Shown: piece by piece, positions 24,802 to 35,143 of the stretch
Layout of the letters: every line of letters begins with the position of its first letter
Position numbering within the stretch: the stretch's first letter is position 1
Source: Hofstenia miamia
Taxonomy: Eukaryota; Xenacoelomorpha; Acoela
NCBI GenBank assembly: GCA_004352715.1
Contig: SCFE01000109.1
Span: 981,800 to 1,045,799, forward strand
Reading direction: 5' to 3'
Length of the DNA stretch: 64,000 nucleotides
Position numbers and translations under genes: made by a program
The notes under the pieces: generated by a model
Seen by the model: only the letters and a program-made list of their open reading frames with translations
The model's database searches: none
What the model was told of the DNA's origin: nothing

Positions 24802-25522
24802 TGTCCCTTGAATATTCGAAATTTGACTTTGGTGGGTTTATCTGGTGTGACTATGATGTGATTGTGCACTTTGACTGTCTGGTGATGTAAGGTTGAAAAT
24901 CTGTGACGTCATTGGAATATAATGTTAATAAAATTAAGTTGCAATCTATTTTTAAAATGTAGTCAATTTGAAATCATTATCAATGCTCAAATCAAGTCAA
25001 TTTTCAGATTCCCATAAAACTAGAATTTTTTATATATGCAAACATTACAAAAGATTTGCGCTCTTCACAGACACATACTCTCACCATACAGAGAAAACTA
25101 ACATTTATAAATAATAAATATATTTCCAAAGAAAATACCAATACACTAACAAATGATAAAGTTTTTAATGTTATTCATTAAGGAATTTCGTCAACATTTC
25201 AATAAATATTGATTATTTTTCATAACTTCATGTTCGGATGGGAATGGTGGAGGAGCTGTTTGTATATAGAAAAAATTCTAATTTCAAAGGAATTTAAAAA
25301 TTGTTTAACTGCTATGTAATGTGCACTAACAACGATTTAAAATTGACTACATTTTGAACAATAGATTGCAGCTTAATATTGTCAACAATATATTTCAATG
25401 ACGTCAGAGATATACAACCATATATCGCCAGACATTCAAAGTGCACAATCACATCATAGTCATAACAGCTAAGCATGCCAATATCAGGTCGAATATCCAC
25501 GGAATGGAACTATTCTCTTAAT
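24789..25522. mobile_element. Long-arm MITE or foldback element (about 730 bp)
   Basis: The left arm (24789 to about 24972) and right arm (about 25333-25522) are inverted copies over roughly 180 bp. Landmarks are CTATGATGTGATTGTGCACT on the left and the complement AAGTGCACAATCACATCATA on the right, then ACGTCATTGGAATATAA against its complement. The middle is unrelated AT-rich sequence with no coding potential. The same arm occurs as a tandem pair at 13232-13488. The element ends about 78 bp before the last receptor exon. The 62-residue frame at 25312-25500 is arm sequence. Confidence 0.8.
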
Positions 25523-25599
25523 ACTGATAAGGCAATTGTTATAAGTATATCCATCCTAGATGATTGCAGGATGAAAGTAAACAATAACACTGTTCTTAG

Positions 25600-26234
25600 A
25601 TTCAAGCAATGATTGGGCTACTACAGCAGTTGCTCATTGGATCGTTGTGGTTATCAGTTTTGATAGACTTGCAGCCGTTTATTCACCCATCACATACAAA
25701 AATTACTTTTCTAATAAAAAGTTTGCTCTAAAGACTGTAATAGTTGTTATTGCATTTAATTACTTAACACTCGCATTGCCTTCTATGTTTGCTCTTCATA
25801 ACTGTGTTAATGGAATTTGTCGCCCAAGACCTGCTTGGGAAAATATCCAAGTAATCCTTATATTTGTATTTATCCAAGGGATTATCCCTATGATTTTAGT
25901 CATAATGTGTAACTTTATTATTGGCATAAAACTGTCTTTTACTAGAGATGTGGCATCTAAATCTAGGAACAGTGGCGTAGATAGACTCTTATTTATTGTA
26001 TCTGTCAGCTTTCTAGCATTTGTAACAATGGCAGAGCTCTCTTACTATTTTGCACACTTTTCTTCTGTTATTAAAAAATGTTCCCTCCTCTATGTGATAT
26101 TAGAAATGACTGAATATGTTGCCATTGTTACAAATAATGGCATTAACTTCTTCCTCTATATTTTACTTGGGAAAGTCTTTCGAAACAGTTTCTTAAAGCT
26201 CTTCTGTGGCTGTCAGCATAAACAGAAAAAGTAA
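25600..26234 (+). CDS. 7TM receptor (rhodopsin class), last exon
   Basis: The exon encodes late TM3 to the C-terminus. The acceptor GTTCTTAG ends at 25599; the first two bases complete the codon split at 18914. Late TM3 and loop 2 read WIVVVISFDRLAAVYSPITY, so the usual DRY is FDRLA: Arg is kept and Tyr is replaced. TM4 (VIVVIAFNYLTLALPSMFA) is followed by a two-Cys loop (NCVNGIC), then TM5 (VILIFVFIQGIIPMILVIM) and a short loop 3. TM6 (LLFIVSVSFLAFVTMAEL) lacks the common CWxP. TM7 ends NNGINFFLYILLGKVFR, a variant of NPxxY. A Cys pair (FCGC) near the end could be palmitoylated. The stop is TAA 26232-26234. This fits a divergent peptide-type receptor; the ligand cannot be inferred. Confidence 0.85.
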
Positions 26235-26324
26235 TCAAGGTTTAACAATCTGATAAAACGGACACAAAGTAAATATCATCATCTTAAATATGTTGTTTGG
26301 AAGGCCGTTTAGATAAAGTTTCAT

Positions 26325-26561
26325 AAGGCTCTCTTTTACCAGCTAAATATATTCTAAGAACTTAGCTGACTGAAGCAAACATTATTATACTATATTCATT
26401 ATTGTTGCATATATTGTAGTTATTTTTGGTATNNNNNNNNNNNNNNNNNNNNNAAGGCTCTCTTTTACCAGCTAAATATATTCTAAGAACTTAGCTGACT
26501 GAAGCAAACATTATTATACTATATTCATTATTGTTGCATATATTGTAGTTATTTTTGGTAT
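26325..26561. repeat. 108-bp sequence repeated on both sides of a 21-N gap
   Basis: 26325-26432 equals 26454-26561, separated by N at 26433-26453. This is an unmerged contig overlap, not a biological tandem repeat. Confidence 0.93.
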
Positions 26562-27394
26562 GTAAAGATATTGCTAAAAATATTGTAGACATTTTTTAAA
26601 GGCATTGCAAGTCTATACAGGTTAAGTAAAAAGACAATATTCTTTTGCAACAATTTGCAATAACTAGTGGTGTATGTCGCTAACATAAACTTTAAAGTTT
26701 CTTCAAGTTTTTGCAAAGTCTAAGCTAATTCTTCAAAGAGCGTTTTGAGTATCAATAGCATTAGAGGTTTTACTGTGGTTGCTATTACATAACATAGAAT
26801 CTATTTCTTGTTAATTTGTATAAAGACTTGCTTTTAATTAAAAACAAACCAAACACTGAATACATTAACATATTGTACACATGCATACCTATCCATATAA
26901 ATATTAATTAGAAAATTAGCAGCATCTAAGATTAATACATTTTATTCAAAGAGATCATTAAGAAGTATCATATTTTAGGAGTCTAATTGTAACATGTAGA
27001 GGTTTGGCACTTAAAGATACTTAAAATTTTCAATTTATAAATAGCTTTTTGTTATTGTCGTACTATTATATTGTGAGAATGAAATTCTTTGAAATGAGAA
27101 GCCTCTTTGTCAATCTATACAAATATGACAAATTTGAAAGCAAAATATGCATCCCATTTTGTGTGACAATTGCAAAGGCATACTCCTAAAACTATTAAAA
27201 TTCAAAAAAATATTGTTTGATAATTTCGAATTAAATTTTTAAAGAGCATAGAAATTTTGCTTAAGCATCGCAAATGTAACCAATTTTATTTCGTAGTCCC
27301 ACTTTTTACAAATAATTGCATCTATCTTCAAAGAAATCTACTATGTACCACAATTGATAGTTATATTTATTTTTGACGATGATGGCATTCATCA
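26562..27394. other. Receptor 3' flank, no further gene
   Basis: AT-rich, probably 3'UTR then intergenic. No clear polyadenylation site could be chosen. Confidence 0.4.
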
Positions 27395-27690
27395 ATTCAA
27401 AATCCTCTTTGAAAGACCTTCAAAAAATAATTATTGCAATTTTTTGTTTGCAAATTATTGCACTCCACCATCGAATCGATTGCTGTTTCAACATCAGTGC
27501 GCTTATTGGGAATAAATTTTGCAAATATGTTGTTCTATCCACTGAAGTTCTGTTTTTGCTAATGTCCTTAGCCCAAGAATTAATGATTTTTTTTCTTTTT
27601 GTAAACTAAAAAATGGAATATTTTTGTCTTTCAATTTCCTTTGCCAACTAATTTTGGGATAAATGATATCCAGTACAATATTCAGCAACA
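27395..27690 (-). pseudogene. Possible decayed coding fragment, unidentified
   Basis: On the minus strand one frame reads LGLRTLAKTELQWIEQ and a shifted frame continues FAKFIPNKRTDVETAIDSMV. The composition is protein-like and unlike the surrounding AT-rich noise. No domain is recognised. It may be a transposon gag or host pseudogene, or coincidence. Confidence 0.2.
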
Positions 27691-27699
27691 AAACAGCAT

Positions 27700-29336
27700 C
27701 TTACAATGGTGTGTCATATACACATGCACAAACAAGGAAATGATAAGAAGACAAAATAACACTGGAGTAATAAAGCAAGCTAGGGAACAAAATTGTGAAA
27801 CATCAGTTTTGTTTACAGAAGAATTCTAGCTCAGCTCTAAAAAAGCACTTGCCTTTCTTTAGAGTTAGTCTTGGGATGACAATCACTAAATATTGGCTGA
27901 AAACTCAGCACTTGCAGCAAAATACACATTTCTATGCATGACAAGAAGAAGTCAAAATTGTTTTCAAACATGCATACCACAATAAATTCGGAAACGGCTA
28001 GTGAGCCAAACGTAGGATACATCTTAATATTTTAGATCCAAAGTGTTGACGATAATGTGACCGATAATGTGGCCGTAGATTGTTATTGTTTATCAGTATT
28101 AAATGTAGGATAGGAAGCTGCTATTTATTTATTATATGCATCATTGCTCGTCAATACTTTTTGGTAATGGCGATTCAGTATTACTACTATCCTCAATAAT
28201 TCTACATCTGTTGCGTAATAAGCAGCAAGTGAAATTTCAGGTTGCATAACACAATTGATAGTTGGTAATTAGTTGATCTGTACAACAACATGAAACCACA
28301 AGAGAGATAAGTGGAATTGTGTCAAGTCTATTATCCACACCACCGTACGCTAAGTCACACATAATAAACATCCTTTAAGCTGAGTGCTGGCGAAACTCAA
28401 GATAGATGTCGAACTGGATTAATTCAATTAATTTAATTGTCGATGTGGAGAACAGCGTCAGACAGATGTCCAAGAGAGGAATCACTGCATGGAGACTTCA
28501 ACTAAATAGTGGAGGTTATTTATTCGAACGATTTAAGTTGGCGGAATTCAATAAATCCCTGTAGTGGTCGGAGTTAGTTAGATCCCTTTCCGCCGAACAG
28601 ATCAATAATTAAATTAAAAGATTTAATTTACTTGTAATTGGCATGGCTGGAGATTCTACAAAAGTCGGATATACTTATCATTTTAAATTAATAATTTGGT
28701 GCAACTTAATGTCCGGGTTGGTTATATATGCTTAGATTGTATTCAGATCAGGTCGGTTTGAAAATCCCTGTCAGCTACATTGCTCTTTCATTGCTTTCAG
28801 CATAAAGTGAATCCTCACTTGATTTGTAAATGTTCACATATAGTCATTTTCACGAAAATTGGGACATTGGTATGAAACATATACCATTTGAAAGTACAAA
28901 ATGTGCAGAATTGAAATTTCATTGACTTCAATTTTATTATTTTTTCTTCATATCAATTTACTGAAACAGGAAATTAAAACTGTTGAAATTTATGCTTGTG
29001 CTGAAATAATTATTTAAATGTATATTGTGACAGTCAATTTCATTTAATTTATAATTTCTTTCAATGTGACACACAGTCAGTAATGCCTTCTGTCATACTC
29101 CCTTCTTGGGTAATTTTGCTACATCATACAGCCCTCAGGATATAAAGAAATTCCTGTTTTTTAAAGATTGTAACGTCCAATAAAAATTTTTAATGTTTTA
29201 TCTTACCTTTTTTCAAAAATTTCAACTGCCGCATAATTTTTTTGAAAGGACCATATCCAATGATTGTCTGTCATACTAGAATAACTAACTTCTTAAACAA
29301 ATATAAATTATCTTTTATTTTTTGAATTTTTATGGT
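27700..29336. other. Intergenic, nothing convincing
   Basis: Short frames at 27641-27829 and 27837-28022 show no motif. The motif TGTAACGTCCAA appears at about 29169. Confidence 0.4.
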
Positions 29337-29338
29337 TG

Positions 29339-29371
29339 TAACGTCCGACATTTTGTGGAGTTGGACGTTAC
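29339..29371. repeat. Short hairpin GTAACGTCC / GGACGTTAC
   Basis: Nine-base arms, perfectly complementary, around a 15-base loop. The same GTAACGTCC word occurs at about 29170 and 33003, and may mark ends of an unrecognised element. Confidence 0.55.
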
Positions 29372-29460
29372 AAGAGCAATTTGCACTTCTATTAATTTAG
29401 GTATAATAACGATTTATTCTTAATTACGTTTATATGTTGGTGTTCCTTTAAATTTAACAT

Positions 29461-30281
29461 TTATTCAATTGTTGGGTTTCTTAATTCCCAATGACAATGT
29501 GGAAAAGTGCAAATGGAGTCGTCTCTGGATACTAAATGATGTGGTGGTACTTATATTAGATCAAGTAAAAGCTTTGAGAAAATGAACTTACAGGAAGCCT
29601 TTTAAAGATAAAGCTTGAGATGGTTATACATGTATTAAACAGAAAAAAGTTGCATTATTTAGAGAAAGGCGTCGTAGAATAAAAAATCATCCAATATTTC
29701 AGCGATTTATAGAGCTACTTCACGAGTTACTAAATTATTACACACATCCACTTCCAAAAGATCATTTGTTTTATTGAAAATTTCTGTAGTTTCTAGATCA
29801 TTATACATCTTCTAGTAGTAGAAATTCTCTTACTAAAGATTCTGTTGAAGAAAATTTGGCTATGAATAGAATACTTATATATTCATCATATTTAAGAAAT
29901 GACATTAGTGTATTTTTACATGGATTACACGATAAAATCATTCTGTGTTTTTAAGGTAACAAGCAGATCATGCCGAAATGTATACTGAGATATCCCAATA
30001 TGGTGATATATGCGGTGTTCAAACAGGATCATGAGTGTGATAATAATCCTGTGAGTAAATCCTTATTTGCCATCCTAAGACCAGAAAATGTGTCAATGTC
30101 TAAAAATATGCCTGATTTTTCATGCCTTTGTCAACAGCATGAACATTTCTTCTTTACAATTAACGAATTATGCAGAACCAATATACAGTTTCAAACAGAG
30201 ATCGAAACTGGATTTGTTTATACTAATCCTACTGAATTATGTTACATTCAACTGTATGTGATGCAAGGTTTTTTGGAGTAA
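29461..30281 (+). pseudogene. Pseudogene of an unrecognised protein (about 270 codons)
   Basis: A single reading frame stays protein-like from 29461 to the stop at 30279-30281 but carries five in-frame stops in its first 165 codons (the last at 29952-29954). Conspicuous parts are the basic segment ALFRERRRRIKNHPIF, then RFIELLHELLNYYTHPLPKD, the Ser-rich YTSSSSRNSL, and a C-terminal piece from 29970 rich in Cys and aromatic residues (FSCLCQQHEHFFF). It holds one frame without a detected indel, so inactivation was by substitutions. No known domain is evident to me. It lies upstream of, and in the same orientation as, a Tc1-type transposase remnant, so it could be host-derived or part of a larger element. 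Confidence 0.5.
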
Positions 30282-30490
30282 TCAAAATTTGGAAAAAGTT
30301 ATAATACAGAATCTATTTTATTTGAATATTTTCCGCGTAAACTATTATTGTAGATTGTCTTAACTGGCTAATCTCTACCATAAGTATTCAAGTTCTTGCT
30401 TAGTTTAAATTGAAACGCTCGAGCCACCAATACCACGTTATGCGAGCATAATTCAGGTGCGCACCCAGCTTTTTCTACGAGGAGGGGAAC

Positions 30491-30667
30491 ATATATATAT
30501 ATNNNNNNNNNNNNNNNNNNNNNNNNNNNNNNNNNNNNNNNNNNNNNNNNNNNNNNNNNNNNNNNNNNNNNNNNNNNNNNNNNNNNNNNNNNNNNNNNNN
30601 NNNNNNNNNNNNNNNNNNNNNNNNNNNNNNNNNNNNNNNNNNNNNNNNNNNNNNTATATATATATAT
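30491..30667. repeat. (TA)n microsatellite containing a 152-N gap
   Basis: N at 30503-30654 is bounded by TA on both sides, an unresolved microsatellite. Translations across it are meaningless. Confidence 0.95.
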
Positions 30668-31053
30668 TTACCTAACAAACGGAACAAGCTTAATGAATGC
30701 TTATGTTATCAATTACTAAAAATGAATTATTTCTCCTTACATCTCACCAATGCAACCATTATTAGGCAGGCTAACACGCTTATTTTTCCGTAGATCAGTG
30801 GGTGAAGCGAATACAGGCTGATGCACTGTTAGCTAGCTGTTCCTAATTTCAAGTAGGAAGCACTTCTTTCTTTTGAAGTAGAGTGATCTCTAGAAATTTA
30901 TTACCTTCTTAGATTTAAATATAGCTAATCAGAAACTTAGGCCGATCCCTGCCCAGCCTGACTTTGCTCCAACCCAACTGTCGTCAACCCCAAATTAAGC
31001 CCACCAATAACAGAGAAGAACAAGCAAAAAAGAATGGCTTGGGCATGAACGTA

Positions 31054-31652
31054 CATGAAAGTGGATTTCAGAAAAGTAATATTCATAGACGAATGTCGTG
31101 CTGCGCTTGATGAACCTGATGGATGGTCAAAAGGCTTTCAATAGATGAATCTATTCCTTCAAGCCTTAGACGACAGCAAGATGGAGGTGGGTGATGTTCT
31201 GGGCAGCAATTGTCGGGCAGACGTTGATTATGCCATTTCGGTTGCCCGAAGGTGTTAAAATGAATTCTGAGACATACGTTGACTTTTTGACACAAAATTT
31301 CTTTCTATGGTATCGAAGACAGAGTAGAGGATTCAAGTCAAAATGTATCTTCATGCATGATAATGCTCCAGCTCATACTTCGAGGCTTACAAAAAAGTTT
31401 TTAGCCCCTAAAAACATCAAAGATGACCATCTTATGGTATGGCTTCCTTCTTCACCAGATCTGAATTGCATTGAGCATTTGTGGAACATCATCAAATCAG
31501 AGGTTTATAAAGGTGAAAAGCAATATTCATCGAAAGAGAGACTCTGGGAGCCAATTGAGGCCACTTGCTGTAAAATCAGCTCCTCAGTTATTTCGAAACT
31601 GACACTTTTGGTGAAGGTCTTTGAGACAAAAGGGGACTATATGAACATGTGA
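31054..31652 (+). pseudogene. Tc1-type transposase remnant
   Basis: The catalytic core of a DD34E transposase is present in pieces. VIFIDECRAALDEPDGWSKG near 31075-31140 holds the first Asp. After a stop and frameshift the frame from about 31189 gives MFWAAIVGQTLIMPFRLPEG, MHDNAPAHTSRLTKKF with the second Asp, and SSPDLNCIEHLWNIIKSEVY with the Glu. The N-terminal DNA-binding half is missing, unless it lay before the gap at 30503. No terminal repeats could be paired with confidence. All three acidic residues survive, yet the frame is broken, so the copy is dead. Confidence 0.85.
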
Positions 31653-31659
31653 ATTAAAC

Positions 31660-33121
31660 TGAAATCATGCCCAAGCTGACTGGCTGTGTTATTTCCATAT
31701 GCACAAAGTGCATAATAGGGATAATTTCATTTATTTGTAATTTTTTTTTGAAATTTATGTAATGTGCATAATAGCTCTGGACACCAGAAATTTCGTTTTT
31801 TCTGTTTATTTAAAAATAATATTTAATATATCCTTCTGAAAATTTAGAATAATCATTGAAATGTATGCAAAATGCTTGTCATAAAAAATTAGCTTTCTCA
31901 GAATAATAGTATTAATTTTATTCCAAAAAATGTCATCTGCATAATATCTTTGGAGGTGGTGTAGTTTGGTATTAATAAAAATCAATATATAACACATTGA
32001 AATTTTTTCAAAGGAAAATCATCACTGAGATAAAAAAAAAAGTGTTACTTATGCTTCATACATCTGTTAGTATTAAGAAGAAATTGTTCTACAAAATCAA
32101 AAGTTAGATATTGCCAATAATCATAATGGCTAATGACAAATTTTATTATGCCATACATACTTTATGTAAATGTTGTGATCATAGTTTAATTTCTTTAGGT
32201 TTGATATGGCAAGAATGTCACAATGGTGCGAAATAAGGTTAATGTTAAGCCTTCAATATGCATAAAACCGGTGAATTGTGTGTTGGAAGCATGATATATT
32301 TTTGGGTCATCAAATTGTGCAGTACACTTAACAGCTAATGCCATATAACTTTACTAGACAGGATAACAATGTTTCTGGAAAAGGAAATTTATTTTATGTT
32401 TCAGGAAGATTGAAGTGAATCTTAAATAATTGGCAATCGATTTTTTAAAGTATTAAATACGTTAATAAATTTCCAATTATTGCAATAATTGCAATATCAA
32501 TTTAATATTGTCTACCTCTCCAGACATAGAGCAGCTTTATTACATATTATGTACTATGATTGTTATAGGTAGGAGCGTGCGGGGCGAAGCCCTTCAAATT
32601 CAAAATCTGATTGACGGACATTGCATACCTTGCGTACTGGCACTGGTTGTAGGCAAACATTTCATGAGGAATTGAAGCATCTCTGCTATGTTGAGGGGCA
32701 CGTTCCCCCAGTTCCTCCCCCTCGGGGTGCGGTTTGGTAAGAATTGAATACATGCTTGTGAACTGAAAGTTTTGGGCAGAATATGACAGCACTTCTAGAG
32801 AATATCCATTTTTGTGTGTCCCTTTTACGTAATGTCTGACACCAGGTGTTAGTTTTCAATTTTAGACTTACCCATTAGAGTTGTCGAAAATTTACATTGA
32901 CAATTTAAAGAGTAAAGTAAGGCTTTAAGATTTTTAAAAAAAATATATCGTAATAAGCACAAAACGCATTGGTAATCTACTTTTCAGAATATTGTTAAAA
33001 CTGTAACGTCCAACCCTATGGAAGTGACTGTACATATGTCTGAATATTCGCACAAAAACATAAAAAAATCAAATTGTTTTAAATTTCAACAATTTACATC
33101 AACTATTTCAAAACACAGTGT
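31660..33121. other. Intergenic, 3' of the minus-strand gene
   Basis: Mostly AT-rich. A GC-richer block at 32570-32730 (for example CGTGCGGGGCGAAGCCC) looks repeat-derived. TGTAACGTCCAACCCTATGG lies at about 33002. Confidence 0.45.
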
Positions 33122-33408
33122 TCAATGTTGAACATAGCCTGCAACATCAGCATCTTCTGGATAATAACACTTAATATATCTTGTATACGTAGTTTTGCTT
33201 AAAGAATCAAACGTACATGCTTCAAATCCTTCAAAAGAATTGGTCCCATTGCAAACTATTTGATTGTAGCAAGATTTATCCTCTGGATTCACGTAGGGCA
33301 TTTCGTCTATGTGAAATGATTCAATGATAGTGGCACTTCTAAAAACATTCTTTTGAAAGAATATTTTGCAAATTTCCATGCAGAGACAACTGGTTCTCAA
33401 TTTTGCTA
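33122..33408 (-). CDS. Secreted PAN/SRCR-type protein, putative last exon
   Basis: The minus strand has a strong acceptor (TTATTTGATTGCAG) directly before 33408 and an open frame to the stop at 33122-33124, entered in phase 1. The residues resemble the second half of a scavenger-receptor cysteine-rich domain. MEICKIFFQKN sits where SRCR domains have VVCRQLGF. Then come KSCYNQIVCNGTNSFEGFEA, with the C-x-G-x-E/N-S logic, and KCYYPEDADVAGYV in place of the usual C-x-H-x-EDAGVxC. It is divergent and the final Cys is absent, so the assignment rests on the overall pattern. The preceding half-domain should be encoded by an exon between 33409 and 39869 that I did not find. Confidence 0.5.
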
Positions 33409-35139
33409 CTGCAATCAAATAAAAGTTAATATTTATATTATTAATTAAGAATATATGCATCAGTGGAAGTCGAAAAAATTATAGTAGCTTTCTTACATCC
33501 TTTTTCACAAATAATATTAATGATCTTTTAGCTTATGTGTAAATTCATTTTTTATTAATTTTAGTTTCTACTGAATATTAAAGACATTAGTGTTTATACA
33601 TAACGTATAAGGCATATGTTGCAACATTCCCTCATGTAAAGTAGTATTAAGTATAAGTAAAGGAATTATCACAATGCATATACTAGATTTCTTTATTCAA
33701 AGTGTAAAGCAATCAATTATTTTTTACAATATATATATTCAAAGATTATTAATTATCAACGTGCAGAAACTCTACAACCTAATATTAAGTTTCTTCTATG
33801 TCTAGCAGATTTGCACACGTGCATCGCTGACTCCGGCCTAATTCTTAAAAATGTACCTGCAATTTTCGCTTATCGGCTGATACTGGAATGAACTTGAACA
33901 ACAACGAGGAACTGGCCATGGTCAGTCCGGTTACTAAGCTAACTCTAAGAGAAATACACTTCTGCTTAAGAACCAATGAATAGTTAAAGTAAGTCATTGA
34001 GCTAATTAAAAAATACAAAATAACGCAGAGATCAGAAAATAGAAAATTTCCATACTACGTACAATCACAATGTGCAGTCTAACAACCCCAGTTTTGAATA
34101 GTTAATAACGAACATACATGTATTAGTTAGAAAATGGCATTGTTGATTATTTCTGTGTAAACTCTCGAAAAAAGGATTAGACAAGTCTGTATTTATTGCA
34201 GAGAATCGTCAATTCATGAAAATCAGCAAGTATTAGAATTAATTAACACGGAATCGAAATTACTTCAAATTCTCTATGTGAATATGATTTTCGTCAGTAT
34301 AGTCGCATTGTAACTAAAGCAGAAAATTTGTAAAAAATTCAATTCTACAATTTTCAGAATCAAGAACTCAACTATCAAAAATTCATCCAGTAGATACGTA
34401 ATATGTGCATATAGGAATTAGATATCTGGCTCAATTAAAACATTTCAGCCATTTCAGCACCTTGGTAGCGAGCTTATACAATTATGTGTGTGAATTGCTT
34501 AATGGCAGTTTAGCCCAGAGAGAAATGTATAAGCTCTCAAAAAGATTTAGTTTGGTCTTGATGACAATTCATTTTATTAAGTAACACGGACCAGTACAGT
34601 TCATAATATCATCATGTAATATTTTATCACCAACTTACAAAATTTAGTACCGTTCACTCTGTAAATTTGGTATACTAATTATAATATTTGCAATAATTTG
34701 GCATTTTTTGTCAAATTTTCCAAATATATTCACTAGGGAGACAATAATATCAACATTATATTATCAGGGCTTCCCATTTTGCTGTTAACAGCACATAAAC
34801 AGTATTGCGAAATATTAAAATATAAAACATAATTGATGCTTTGAATCACCCTTTATCAATGGGGTTTGTTGATTACTTGGAGCTGCAATCATCTTTATCA
34901 AGGATTACAGGACAGGGCTGAATTCTTGTATATCTTTGATGGGCTGTTGAGGTTATTGAAAGACATTGATAGTGTGTTATTGTGTGAACAACACAGATAA
35001 TATGCAAATATGCTGTTGGGAGCCTTGATTATTCTGCACATATCTTTCTATTGGATTAAGATGAGGTATATTATTATCTTGTTATTTGTTCGTTCAAAAA
35101 CTTTGTCGGCATGCTGTTCGCGTTTCAATTTTATTACAC
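33409..35139. other. Probable last intron of the minus-strand gene, proximal part
   Basis: AT-rich, without a supported exon. A short open stretch on the minus strand from ATG 33919 to a possible donor near 33857 is noted but not accepted. Confidence 0.35.
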
Positions 35140-35143
35140 TTAA

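Noticed and set aside
18915-25599. Candidate middle exons for the receptor, for example after acceptors near 20500 and 21684
   Set aside because: The first (near 20500) is phase 0, and neither encodes a TM2-like hydrophobic segment ending in the required phase.
30457-30687. Open frames with YIYI ends on both strands
   Set aside because: They are translations of a TA microsatellite and of N bases.
33857-33919. Minus-strand ATG in good context (MASSSLLFKF) followed by CAG|GTACAT
   Set aside because: Phase 0 would meet a stop in the next exon at 33408. No partner exon found, so probably chance.
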